From assembly GCF_030529325.1 (NCBI RefSeq), contig NZ_JAUMXC010000003.1:28581-92580 (forward strand): a stretch of DNA of 64,000 nucleotides. The letters run 5' to 3'. The notes under the pieces were generated by a model that had not been told where the DNA came from, searched no databases, and saw only the letters and a program-made list of their open reading frames with translations. Of the stretch, positions 55,489-64,000 are shown piece by piece (position 1 is the stretch's first letter; every line of letters begins with the position of its first letter). Made by a program: the position numbers and the translations under genes. This DNA is from Porphyromonas sp. GTDB taxonomy: Bacteria > Bacteroidota > Bacteroidia > Bacteroidales > Porphyromonadaceae.

Positions 55489-58400
55489 ATGAAATCGAAG
55501 CACAGTACGAACCACATTGTCCACCGTACAAGTCTTGCAAAGTGGGTCGCATGGGGGCTTATAGCGTCATTCCCGTTAGGTATGACTGCCATCGCCCAGA
55601 CCCCATCAGCACCTGCGAAAGTAAGCAACCAGCCAAAGACGGTGTCAGTAAATCTCAAAGGTACAGTAGTAGACCAGTCCGGAGAGCCAATGATCGGCGT
55701 GACCATACGCATCAAGGGTACCCAATTCGGATGTACAACCAACTTTGACGGAGAGTTTGTATTCAAAGGCAATCTTTCCGATGACTCCCCTGTCTTGATC
55801 CTCTCTTCCACCGGCTACAAGACCATAGAAGTCAAGGTGAAAGCAGGCAAGCCTATCAAGATCACCATGGAAGAAAATACCGAACTTCTCAGCGAAGTTG
55901 TTGTGACCGGTATCTTCCAACGTAAAAAAGAAGGTTTCACCGGATCTGCCAACACCATGAAGGGTGAGGAAATCACCAAGATGACCTCGGGCAACGTCCT
56001 CAAGGCTATCGAACTACTCGATCCGGGATTCCGCCTCGGAAGCAATACGGTAGTGGGATCCAACCCCAGCGGCCTGCCTGACTTCAATGTCCGTGGACAG
56101 GCAAGTATCGGAGACTACTCCACTGATGACAAGGTCGTCCTCCGTGGTGATGTGGATACCCGCCCCAACCAACCTCTCTTCGTCCTTGACGGTATCATCG
56201 GTGTACCGGTGACCAAGATCCTCGACATCGATCCCGAACTCATCGAAAGTGTCACCATCCTCAAGGATGCTGCAGCGATGGTACTCTACGGATCGAGAGC
56301 ATCCAACGGGGTCATCGTCATCGAGACCAAAGCGCCTGCGGCAGGTAATCTCCGCGTCAGCTACAACGGCAACTATAAGCTGCAATATCCTGACCTCAGA
56401 GACTACAACCTCGTCAATGCAGCCGAAAAACTCGACATCGAAAAACGTGCCGGCTTATACGATGAATACTATACAGCGGGAACAACTCTTGGCATATTGG
56501 AGACACTCAAGCACAAGGAGCTGGAAGTACTCCGTGGGGTAAACACCTACTGGCTCTCTGAACCGGTACGCACTGCATTTGCACACCGACACGGTATCAC
56601 CGTAGAGGGTGGAGACAACACTCTTCGCTACAAGCTATATGCGGGTCTCAACGAAGCTCCGGGTGTGATGAAAGGTACAGGGACATATAGCAAGAGCGGA
56701 AACATCGACATCCGTTACCGTCAGGGTAAGGTCCTACTCAGCAACATCCTCTTTGTAGACTTCACCAACTCTGATCGTACCTCTCCCTATGGAACGTTCA
56801 GCCAGTATACTCTCCTCAACCCTTATTATAGGAAGACGAACGCACAGGGGGAGATCCCAAAATACCTGGAGACTCCTATATCCCTGGGGCATACGTCCTA
56901 TGGCAATCTCATCGCCAATCCGGTACACAATACTAAACTTAATACATTTGACCGCAACGAGGCACTCGACATCCGCAACGCACTCAAGCTCGAATACACC
57001 CCCATGGAGAGCCTCCGTCTGACACTTGATGCAACAATATCGAGAGTACAGTCGGAAAACAATCTCTTCAAGTCTGCAAACCACTCTGACTTCGCACGAG
57101 TTATAGAGCTCAACGACAAGGGGATCTACGACTGGAGCCGCACCCTCAAAAAGGGATATGATGTGAGCGCTACGGTCAGCTACAACAATATGTTCAAAAA
57201 TAAGCACTTCATCTCAGCATTTACTCACTTCAACATCAAAGAAGAAGTATTGCACACAGCGGGTATCCGCCAGACCGGATTCCCCAATGAGACTATGGAT
57301 GAAGTGTTCCTCGGCTCTCTACCCAAAAACACATCCGGTAACGAGCGTACGACACGCGCCCTCGGAGCCTTGGGTACAGTGAGCTACACCTATGACCAAC
57401 GCTATGCCGTGGATGCCAACGTGCGTCTCGATGCATCGTCCGAGTTCGGTCGCAACAACAGACTTGCTCCGTTCTGGTCTGTGGGTATGAGATGGAACCT
57501 CGACAAGGAAAGCTTCATAAAGAAAAACAAGTGGATCAACGAACTCGTATTGCGTTCGAGCTACGGTGTGACAGGTACACAGGGGTTTGCACCTTATCAA
57601 GCACTCAAGATGTACTCTTACACAGGTTTGGTACGTATCTATGACAGTTCGGACGTGGTCGGTACCCAGCTCATCGGTCTCGGCAATCCTGACCTCAAGT
57701 GGCAGACGACTGATGCCTACAACCTCGGATTGGACTTCAACACGTTCAAGGGATTTTTCAGCGGACGTATCGAGTACTACTATAAGTATACTCGCAACAT
57801 GATACTGGACTACTCTCTTGCTCCATCGGTGGGATTCTCCACAGTGCCTGAAAACCTTGGTAATATCTCCAACAGGGGATTTGAGTTTACCGCTCGTGTG
57901 ATGCCTATCAATATCCCATCAAAGCAGTTCAACCTCAGCTTTGTCGTCACAGGTAGCCAAAACAAAAACCGTCTCGAACGTATCTCCAACGCACTCAAGG
58001 TGCGCAACGAAGAGTTGTTGAAGCCCAACGACAAAGGCGAATACAATATCTCTCGTCCTCTACCTCGCTACGAAGAGGGTTACTCACAAAGTATGATATG
58101 GGCGGTGCGTTCGCTCGGTATAGACCCTCAGACAGGTCGCGAGATATTCTTGGGACGTGATGGTCAGCGTACGACAGAGTGGAATCCTGTGGACATGGTA
58201 CCTGTCGGAGACAGCGAACCTAAGATCACAGGTGTATTCAGCACCAACCTCAACTGGAAAGGACTCAGTCTGTCTCTTGCTGCACGCTACACTTACGGCG
58301 GTATGCTCTACAACCGTACACTTGTAGACAAGGTCGAAAATGCCAACCTGGCTTATAACGTGGACAGAAGAGCATACACAGACCGCTGGCAAAAGCCGGG

Positions 58401-58686
58401 AGATGACGCAAGATTCAAAGCGATTGACAAGGCATCTCGCACATCACAGACCAATGCGTCAACCCGCTTCTTGATGGAAAACAACGAACTTGTGTTCAAT
58501 GTGATCAATGCCCAATACCGCTTCGACAGCCGCAATCATGAATTCATCAAAAAGTTCGGTTTGACAGCTGCTTCTGTGGGTCTTTACATGGAGGATCTCT
58601 TCAGGTTCAACACTATCAAGGTCGAACGGGGTACATCCTATCCTCTCGCACGCCAAGTGTCTATGTCTCTCAACTTAACATTCTAA
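55489..58686 (+). CDS. SusC/RagA family TonB-dependent outer-membrane transporter, locus 2
   Basis: A 1065-residue importer paralogous to the one at 17.5 kb. It has a signal peptide to about residue 35 (MTAIAQ-TPS), a carboxypeptidase-regulatory-like domain (LKGTVVDQSGEPMIGVTIRIKG), a TonB-box-like LSEVVVTGIF, and the plug signature ILKDAAAMVLYGSRASNGV. The barrel ends VSMSLNLTF with the terminal Phe. First gene of a five-gene rightward operon. As in locus 1, no carbohydrate-active enzyme, ECF sigma factor or anti-sigma gene is adjacent. Confidence 0.95.
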   Translation: MKSKHSTNHIVHRTSLAKWVAWGLIASFPLGMTAIAQTPSAPAKVSNQPKTVSVNLKGTVVDQSGEPMIGVTIRIKGTQFGCTTNFDGEFVFKGNLSDDSPVLILSSTGYKTIEVKVKAGKPIKITMEENTELLSEVVVTGIFQRKKEGFTGSANTMKGEEITKMTSGNVLKAIELLDPGFRLGSNTVVGSNPSGLPDFNVRGQASIGDYSTDDKVVLRGDVDTRPNQPLFVLDGIIGVPVTKILDIDPELIESVTILKDAAAMVLYGSRASNGVIVIETKAPAAGNLRVSYNGNYKLQYPDLRDYNLVNAAEKLDIEKRAGLYDEYYTAGTTLGILETLKHKELEVLRGVNTYWLSEPVRTAFAHRHGITVEGGDNTLRYKLYAGLNEAPGVMKGTGTYSKSGNIDIRYRQGKVLLSNILFVDFTNSDRTSPYGTFSQYTLLNPYYRKTNAQGEIPKYLETPISLGHTSYGNLIANPVHNTKLNTFDRNEALDIRNALKLEYTPMESLRLTLDATISRVQSENNLFKSANHSDFARVIELNDKGIYDWSRTLKKGYDVSATVSYNNMFKNKHFISAFTHFNIKEEVLHTAGIRQTGFPNETMDEVFLGSLPKNTSGNERTTRALGALGTVSYTYDQRYAVDANVRLDASSEFGRNNRLAPFWSVGMRWNLDKESFIKKNKWINELVLRSSYGVTGTQGFAPYQALKMYSYTGLVRIYDSSDVVGTQLIGLGNPDLKWQTTDAYNLGLDFNTFKGFFSGRIEYYYKYTRNMILDYSLAPSVGFSTVPENLGNISNRGFEFTARVMPINIPSKQFNLSFVVTGSQNKNRLERISNALKVRNEELLKPNDKGEYNISRPLPRYEEGYSQSMIWAVRSLGIDPQTGREIFLGRDGQRTTEWNPVDMVPVGDSEPKITGVFSTNLNWKGLSLSLAARYTYGGMLYNRTLVDKVENANLAYNVDRRAYTDRWQKPGDDARFKAIDKASRTSQTNASTRFLMENNELVFNVINAQYRFDSRNHEFIKKFGLTAASVGLYMEDLFRFNTIKVERGTSYPLARQVSMSLNLTF

Positions 58687-58702
58687 AAACTCGGAATCAG
58701 AT

Positions 58703-60145
58703 ATGAAATATATATTATCCACAATACTTGTTGCTCTGTGCGTCTCTTCCTGCAGCGACTGGCTTGATGTCGAGCCCAAGACGAATGTGAGGGAAGAGAG
58801 ACTCTTCAGCGACGAACAAGGATTCAAAGAAGCTCTCACAGGGGCTTACATCCTCACGAGCAAACCTCCGCTCTATGGCAAGGAGTTGACCTACGGATTC
58901 ATAGATCAATTGGCACAGAGATATGTCAATCCTGTGAACGTAGATTTGATCTTCGACTTTACGAAGCCTACGTTTTATAACTTTGAGCTTACAGCGTTGC
59001 AGACAAAAAACTACACCAATGCTATCTGGAGTGAGTCCTACAACATCATCGCAAACATCAACAATCTGATCGAAAACATCGAAAAGAGAGGTGATCGCGT
59101 GACAACACCCGGACTCAGAGATATCATCCACGGTGAAGCATTAGGGCTGAGAGCATTTTTGCACTTTGACCTGCTAAGGATGTTTGGTCCGACATACAAG
59201 AGTAACTTTTCGGATACATCCATTCCCTATCGTACTCAGTTCAACAGGGATACAAAGGCACTCCTCCCGGCGACAGAAATCGTAGAGCTGGTACTCTCCG
59301 ATCTCAAAAAGGCGGAAGCTCTCTTGGAAAACGATCCTATGGATATCTCTTATGAGTCTCCAAGTAATGGAGCCACGAACAATCCGTTCCTCCACAGACG
59401 CTCAAAGAGAATGAACAAGTTTGCGGTCAAGGCTCTCATGGCAAGGGTCTACCTTTACAAGGGCGACATGGCAGAAGCAAAAAACAAAGCCAATGAAGTC
59501 ATCAATGCAGAGAACAAGTCAGGCAACAGAATCTTCGAGTTTGTCACAGACAATGCCAAGGATCACTTGTTGTCGAAGGAACTCATCTTTGCAATCAGTA
59601 TGGATAAGACGGATTTTGCAACACGTATCAGAGGAGACTTTGACGGATCTCAGTTCTCTTACTGCAACGCCGGAGACCGTGCGCGCCTCAACGAGATATT
59701 TGATGTGAAAAATGATGGCGTCAATGACATCCGTATGCGAGAAGCAGGCGGATTCTCTGTGACCACCACAACAACGACAACACAGAAGTATCGTCAGGAC
59801 AACTCTCATGAGAGCATCAACAACACCATCCCATTGATCCGCTTGGCTGAGATGTATTACATCGTTGCAGAAGCCACAGCAGATCTCTCTGAAAGTGCAA
59901 GAGTACTCTCTCAGGTCCGCAAGGCAAGAGCTCTCGAAAGCCTACAAGCATTCAGAGATGAAGATGAAAAGTTGAAAAACATAGAGAAAGAGTATCGTAA
60001 AGAATTCTATGCTGAAGGGCAGTTGTGGCACTTCTACAAGCGAAAAGAGTACAAAACATTCCTTTTCTCTCCTATCAAGGAAATGAATGAAAAGCACTAC
60101 CGCTTCTCTGTTCCGGAAAACGAAATCACCTTTGGCAACCTATAA
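58703..60145 (+). CDS. RagB/SusD family substrate-binding lipoprotein, locus 2
   Basis: A 480-residue surface lipoprotein, lid of the adjacent SusC barrel. Lipobox CVSSC (Cys17) is followed by SDWLDVEPK. SusD signatures are AFLHFDLLRMFGP, KFAVKALMARVYLYKGD and IRLAEMYYIVAEA. It is 16 nt after susC, the same spacing as in locus 1. About 60 residues shorter than the locus 1 paralogue, mostly in the middle and C-terminal loops, so ligand specificity probably differs. Confidence 0.93.
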   Translation: MKYILSTILVALCVSSCSDWLDVEPKTNVREERLFSDEQGFKEALTGAYILTSKPPLYGKELTYGFIDQLAQRYVNPVNVDLIFDFTKPTFYNFELTALQTKNYTNAIWSESYNIIANINNLIENIEKRGDRVTTPGLRDIIHGEALGLRAFLHFDLLRMFGPTYKSNFSDTSIPYRTQFNRDTKALLPATEIVELVLSDLKKAEALLENDPMDISYESPSNGATNNPFLHRRSKRMNKFAVKALMARVYLYKGDMAEAKNKANEVINAENKSGNRIFEFVTDNAKDHLLSKELIFAISMDKTDFATRIRGDFDGSQFSYCNAGDRARLNEIFDVKNDGVNDIRMREAGGFSVTTTTTTTQKYRQDNSHESINNTIPLIRLAEMYYIVAEATADLSESARVLSQVRKARALESLQAFRDEDEKLKNIEKEYRKEFYAEGQLWHFYKRKEYKTFLFSPIKEMNEKHYRFSVPENEITFGNL

Positions 60146-60163
60146 AACATACTATACAGCGAC

Positions 60164-60979
60164 ATGAAACTAAAGAATATAATCTTCCTAAGTGCACTCT
60201 CCATTTCGGCGCTCGTATCTTCGTGTAAACAACAAGAAGTACAGCCTTTTACCGGAGAGACAGGTGTCAACTTCTTAGGGCATGACACAACCGGTAAAGA
60301 GTGGGATACAGGGACAAACTTCCTCTCAAAGGAGATCAACTTCTTTGACTCGTTGAAGTTGGAGACCTTCCCTCTCGATGCGATGGAAGCCCCCATGCGA
60401 ATAGCTATCGAGGGAAAGACTCCTACAAGAGACCTAAAGATAAAGCTCAAGGCCCTCCCCGTCGAAGGACAAGAAGAGGCGAAGGTCGAACTCCCTGAGT
60501 ATGTCATCGTCAAATCCGGAGAAAACCATGCGGATTTCTCTGTAAAACTATTGGCTCCGGAACCTGATCAGCAACCCGAATCTGTACGTATAGGGGTAGA
60601 CTATGACAACAGTGATGTGGTAGCAGGAGTAAAGGATAGACAGGCATTCACATTCACATTGAAGGATGTTGCAGTGAAGCACTATCTCGATCAGGTACCC
60701 GAGCAAAAGTTCATTGAAGCGTTTGAGAAACATCTCGGCAAGTACGGTCCTGTCAAGCATAGATTTGCAGTAGCTGCGACTAAGCCTGTTCCACCCAACT
60801 CACCTGCGGAAATATTCACACTGAAAGTTGCATATTCAGCACTCTATCCAAGCTATCCCGACTATGGATTGCCATCCGTGCTTCCGCTCTATCGCAAGGC
60901 TCTCAAAGAGTACAATGCAAAACATTTGACTCCGCTCAAAGAAGCTGATGGCACACTCGTAGAATTTCCAGAAAATTAA
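60164..60979 (+). CDS. DUF4843 lipoprotein of uptake locus 2
   Basis: A 271-residue lipoprotein with lipobox LVSSC (Cys21). It shows the DUF4843 pattern: FTGETGVNFLG, a Calx-beta-like strand pair LKIKLKALPVEG, FTFTLKDV, and a helical C-terminal segment (FIEAFEKHLGKYGPVKHRF). Same operon position as the locus 1 homologue, though the two are clearly diverged. Gaps of 18 and 37 nt to its neighbours. Function unknown; probably an outer-membrane surface accessory. Confidence 0.83.
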   Translation: MKLKNIIFLSALSISALVSSCKQQEVQPFTGETGVNFLGHDTTGKEWDTGTNFLSKEINFFDSLKLETFPLDAMEAPMRIAIEGKTPTRDLKIKLKALPVEGQEEAKVELPEYVIVKSGENHADFSVKLLAPEPDQQPESVRIGVDYDNSDVVAGVKDRQAFTFTLKDVAVKHYLDQVPEQKFIEAFEKHLGKYGPVKHRFAVAATKPVPPNSPAEIFTLKVAYSALYPSYPDYGLPSVLPLYRKALKEYNAKHLTPLKEADGTLVEFPEN

Positions 60980-61016
60980 GTCTACAGACGTCAAAACAAA
61001 AGCATAGAAATCGAAT

Positions 61017-62666
61017 ATGAAACATATAAAATCACTGGTGGCATTCTCCATCATTTTTCTGCTCTCCTCGTGCTATAAAGACTTGGGCAACTACAACTAC
61101 AATGAAGATATCAAGGGGATAGAAGTAGCGATAGAAAAGACTTATGCCGTCAAAAAAGAGAAGACCGACTTTACCGTTACGATAAAGCCGACCATCGATA
61201 CCAAGGGTCAGAACAAAGAACTGACCTATGAGTGGTATCGTTCGCTCAGAGACCAGGACAAAGGGGAACTCATCAGTACAGAGAAGGACCTCACAATGGT
61301 CTTCAAGCCCAAATCTCAAGACCCTAAGGACAAACTAAATTCGACGTACTACATCCGTCTCTACGTCAAGGATATCAGCACCAACACGTTGACAATGAGA
61401 CACGCTCGAATCCTTCTTGTAGACCCTTACACATCTTCTTGGGCTGTCCTTCACGAACAAGGAGGACACGCGGAGATCGGTGCTATAGAATACCTTGGGG
61501 ACAAGATAGTGACTACTCCCGATGCGCTTACGAAGGAGCGTGGCAAATCCCTACAAGGCAAACCGCTTCACCTCGGTGTACGTCAGATCCCTAACGGATA
61601 CGCAGCTCCGACATGGCTTTATTCGATCAACACTCAGCTCTTCCTCTCTACCACAGACCTATCTGAGGGCGGATTGATCTCTCCGGGGGACAACTTCGAG
61701 CACAAAAGCTCTTGGAACACTCTTATCAGCAAGGCTCAGATCCAAGACTTTAACCCTTCCGACATCACAGGTTCAGGTGGTGGAGACCGTGGATATGCGA
61801 TGTCTACCAACGGAAAGATATTCATCAACAACCCTTACAGCCCTGTGATGTACCAGGTGTTCCCGGATCCGGACGAACTTGAAGGCAAAGGCAGAATCAC
61901 ACGTCTTGGTGTCACTACCCAAGGGGGTATAGGATATGATGCCGAAGGAAAGCGTTTGGTAGCACTCGACATGACAAGCTCGATCTGGAAAGAACAAGAA
62001 GCAAGGAGCAATCCTCCCAAAGACCTCGTCTACAACAAGGTCCGTGCCAATGTGAACAACGCCGCAGATCCCAACAAGATCCCCGCAGACTACATACCGG
62101 TGTCTATTTTCCCGGGCTATAAGTACGGAGTATCAGGGATTGCAGTCTTCCAGCAGTACCAGTTGTATTGCTACTTCATCTCCGGAGACATGAGTCATGT
62201 CTATACGATCCGAGGAAGAGAGATCACCTCTGCCATGGAAGCTCCGGTATCGGGATTCTACTCATTCAAGAAGCCTGAAGGCCTCACAGAAAACACGCCT
62301 ATGACCACAGGCTTCAAGTATGCCAACATCATCTTCTACGCTGCGGGCAACAAGGTCTACAAGCACAACATTGTCAATGGACAGACTTCCGTCATATACA
62401 GTCATCCTGATGCAGCTGCAAAGGCCAAGGCTATCAGGATGGCAGTGGAGGGTTATGTGGGTGATGAAGTATATGCGACCATGAAAAATACACTGGGGAT
62501 AGCACCTGAAAGATATCTTGCTATCGGATTTGATACCGAAGGCAAGGGCGAAGTCGTCGTACTCTCTCTCGACACATCGGGAGATATAGACGGTGCAAAG
62601 AATACCTATCCAAACGTGCAAGTACACAAGGGATTCGGTCCTATCACTTCCATTGTATTCATGTAA
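61017..62666 (+). CDS. PKD-like family lipoprotein of uptake locus 2
   Basis: A 549-residue lipoprotein with lipobox FLLSSC (Cys19), then YKDLGNYNYNED. An Ig/PKD-like part (LTYEWYRSL) leads to SSWAVLHEQGGHAEIGAIEY and a long beta-rich, propeller-like C-terminal region. Same length and layout as the locus 1 protein (552 residues). Fourth in the operon. Presumably binds or orients substrate at the cell surface; no enzymatic motif seen. Confidence 0.85.
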   Translation: MKHIKSLVAFSIIFLLSSCYKDLGNYNYNEDIKGIEVAIEKTYAVKKEKTDFTVTIKPTIDTKGQNKELTYEWYRSLRDQDKGELISTEKDLTMVFKPKSQDPKDKLNSTYYIRLYVKDISTNTLTMRHARILLVDPYTSSWAVLHEQGGHAEIGAIEYLGDKIVTTPDALTKERGKSLQGKPLHLGVRQIPNGYAAPTWLYSINTQLFLSTTDLSEGGLISPGDNFEHKSSWNTLISKAQIQDFNPSDITGSGGGDRGYAMSTNGKIFINNPYSPVMYQVFPDPDELEGKGRITRLGVTTQGGIGYDAEGKRLVALDMTSSIWKEQEARSNPPKDLVYNKVRANVNNAADPNKIPADYIPVSIFPGYKYGVSGIAVFQQYQLYCYFISGDMSHVYTIRGREITSAMEAPVSGFYSFKKPEGLTENTPMTTGFKYANIIFYAAGNKVYKHNIVNGQTSVIYSHPDAAAKAKAIRMAVEGYVGDEVYATMKNTLGIAPERYLAIGFDTEGKGEVVVLSLDTSGDIDGAKNTYPNVQVHKGFGPITSIVFM

Positions 62667-62690
62667 AAACGATATTATAACTTATTATTG

Positions 62691-63863
62691 ATGAAAAAGA
62701 ATCTACTATTTGCCTTGAGCTCTGCTCTCGTATTGGCATCATGTGCGATCAAGACAGATGATACCAAAGGCATGATCGTCGAAGGGACTGTCACAGGACT
62801 TGACACAGACAAACTCATCGTCGGTAAGGCTGTGAGTCAGGCTTACGACTACATCATCCCGGCGGACACTGTCAAAGTGATCGATGGCAAGTTTGAGTTT
62901 TCCAACGACACGCTCGAACCGGGCGTCTACGGCTTTTATGTAGCGACCGAGACACCTGCCAACAACACCATGGTGTACGCGTATCTTGACAAAGGCACAC
63001 ACAAGATAGACATCTCCCTTTCCAAGCACAATTTCATACAACTCAGAGCTTCCGGCGTAGCAGCGACCGAGGAGTATCAGGCATGGGAAGATAAGCTCTA
63101 CCGGGAGGCAGAACGTGCAGAGACAGACTCTCTTGACAACCTCTTCTACACTGCACGTAGAGAGAAGGATCAAGATGCAATGGCCAAGATCAAAGAGTCT
63201 TCGATGGAGTCATACCGCAGAGGAAGCGCCAAGAAGACCGAAGCCATCCGTGCCGAAATCGCAAAAGAGCGCAAAGATGCCATGGGTATATACCTCTATT
63301 ATACTCATGTATACTCTACGATGCACCACGGCACATTGGATGAGATCAACAATACCCGCGCTCAGATCGAGTCATTCGATGAGTCGGCAAAGGCTACTCA
63401 CTACTACCAACACATGCTCAAAGAGCTTGCAAATGCGGAACAAAGTGTCATCGGCGCAGTAGCCCCTGACTTCGCCGGAGAAGATGCAGAGGGCAATCCT
63501 ATGAAGCTCTCTGATCTCAGAGGCAAGTATGTCCTTGTGGACTTCTGGAGCAGTGGTTGTACATGGTGTCGTGCAGAGACGCCCAACATCGTGAAGACTT
63601 ATGAAGACTTCAAAGACAAAAACTTCACTGTCCTCGCTGCTTCTCTCGATGTGAAGAAAGAAGACTGGATCAAGGCGATGAAAGAAGATGGACTCTACTG
63701 GCCATCACTCCTCATGTCAGCCGAAGATCGTAAGGCTATGGGAGCGAAGTACAATGTCAAGGGTATCCCCCTCATCCTCCTTGTGGATACAGAGGGCAAG
63801 ATCCTCGCTCGTGACCTCCGTGGCCAGGACATCTACAATGCTGTCAAGGAGCACGTGAAATAA
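62691..63863 (+). CDS. TlpA-like thioredoxin-fold lipoprotein with N-terminal DUF4369-like domain
   Basis: A 390-residue lipoprotein started at ATG 62691; an adjacent TTG 3 nt upstream is unlikely. Lipobox VLASC (Cys18). The N-terminal beta domain resembles DUF4369 (VEGTVTGLDTDKLIVGKA). A charged helical middle is followed by an AhpC/TSA-type thioredoxin domain with FWSSGCTWCRAE (CxxC, about 291-294) and the cis-Pro loop KGIPLILLVDTEG. Predicted envelope thiol-disulfide reductase. Locus 1 has no counterpart; there an ABC ATPase gene follows instead. Confidence 0.92.
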   Translation: MKKNLLFALSSALVLASCAIKTDDTKGMIVEGTVTGLDTDKLIVGKAVSQAYDYIIPADTVKVIDGKFEFSNDTLEPGVYGFYVATETPANNTMVYAYLDKGTHKIDISLSKHNFIQLRASGVAATEEYQAWEDKLYREAERAETDSLDNLFYTARREKDQDAMAKIKESSMESYRRGSAKKTEAIRAEIAKERKDAMGIYLYYTHVYSTMHHGTLDEINNTRAQIESFDESAKATHYYQHMLKELANAEQSVIGAVAPDFAGEDAEGNPMKLSDLRGKYVLVDFWSSGCTWCRAETPNIVKTYEDFKDKNFTVLAASLDVKKEDWIKAMKEDGLYWPSLLMSAEDRKAMGAKYNVKGIPLILLVDTEGKILARDLRGQDIYNAVKEHVK

Positions 63864-63884
63864 TATCACAAGTCTTACAATACT

Positions 63885-63929
63885 AAAAAGGACACATCCC
63901 TCTTGCGATAGGAGATGTGTCCTTTTTTT
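63885..63929 (+). terminator. Terminator of uptake locus 2
   Basis: Stem GGACACATC (63890-63898) with 63914-63922, flanked by AAAAA and followed by TTTTTTT, 22 bp past the last stop codon. Confidence 0.88.
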
Positions 63930-64000
63930 ATTCGGGGAAAGGTTGTCGTCAACCTTATCTCAACCGGAGGCAAACTTTGGCCCTCATGATTCATAATCAT

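Overview
The window looks like chromosome of a Bacteroidales bacterium, most likely a Porphyromonas or close relative. The evidence is two complete SusC/SusD-type outer-membrane uptake loci, many lipoproteins with Bacteroidetes-type lipoboxes, a one-piece hybrid two-component regulator, an HU-HIG/DUF4248/amidase gene set, promoters of the TAnnTTTG type and almost no Shine-Dalgarno sequences. A catalase gene would fit catalase-positive animal Porphyromonas species better than P. gingivalis, but that is inference. No rRNA, tRNA, CRISPR array or intact insertion sequence was recognised.

Layout. 1-2.9 kb: catalase 3' end, convergent glyA, and a small lipoprotein gene. 3.9-6.7 kb: a solitary hybrid histidine kinase/AraC regulator. 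7.2-12.2 kb: leftward block of two tandem mini-MutS ATPases and a permease-GldG fusion. 12.5-20.8 kb: the cognate ABC ATPase gene, and upstream of it (leftward) uptake locus 1 (SusC, SusD, DUF4843, PKD-like). 21.5-27.6 kb: leftward mutS, PAP2-barrel phosphatase and Big_5 lipoprotein genes. 28-32 kb: a low-density accessory patch with a BACON plus cholesterol-dependent-cytolysin-like lipoprotein, a wrecked outer-membrane barrel gene, a DUF4248 gene and its partial duplicate around an orphan lipoprotein gene. 32.5-38.7 kb: an operon of a TonB-dependent receptor and three lipoproteins. 39.2-40.4 kb: HU-HIG, amidase and holin-like genes. 40.4-44.8 kb: leftward metallophosphoesterase, DUF3667 and nucleoside kinase genes. 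44.9-50.3 kb: rightward Na/Pi transporter, GNAT protein, parE and coaD. 50.4-54.6 kb: leftward 5'-truncated gene, nrdG and nrdD. 55.5-63.9 kb: uptake locus 2 (SusC, SusD, DUF4843, PKD-like, TlpA-like), rightward.

How it fits together. The two uptake loci are paralogous, inverted relative to each other, and carry no glycoside hydrolase gene, so neither is a standard polysaccharide utilisation locus. The TonB receptor operon at 32-39 kb is a third, different uptake system. Housekeeping functions (glyA, mutS, parE, coaD, nrdDG, nucleoside kinase) are interspersed.

The most unusual non-coding signal is a family of five intergenic elements (about 3.1, 12.3, 21.3, 27.9 and 55.1 kb). They are built from a 14-bp half-site, GTTGTCTAACTTGA, repeated at an exact 22-bp period in inverted and/or direct orientation, preceded by an A-tract and, in four copies, followed by a conserved tail. 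Two of them lie between divergent genes, so they are not explained as ordinary terminators.
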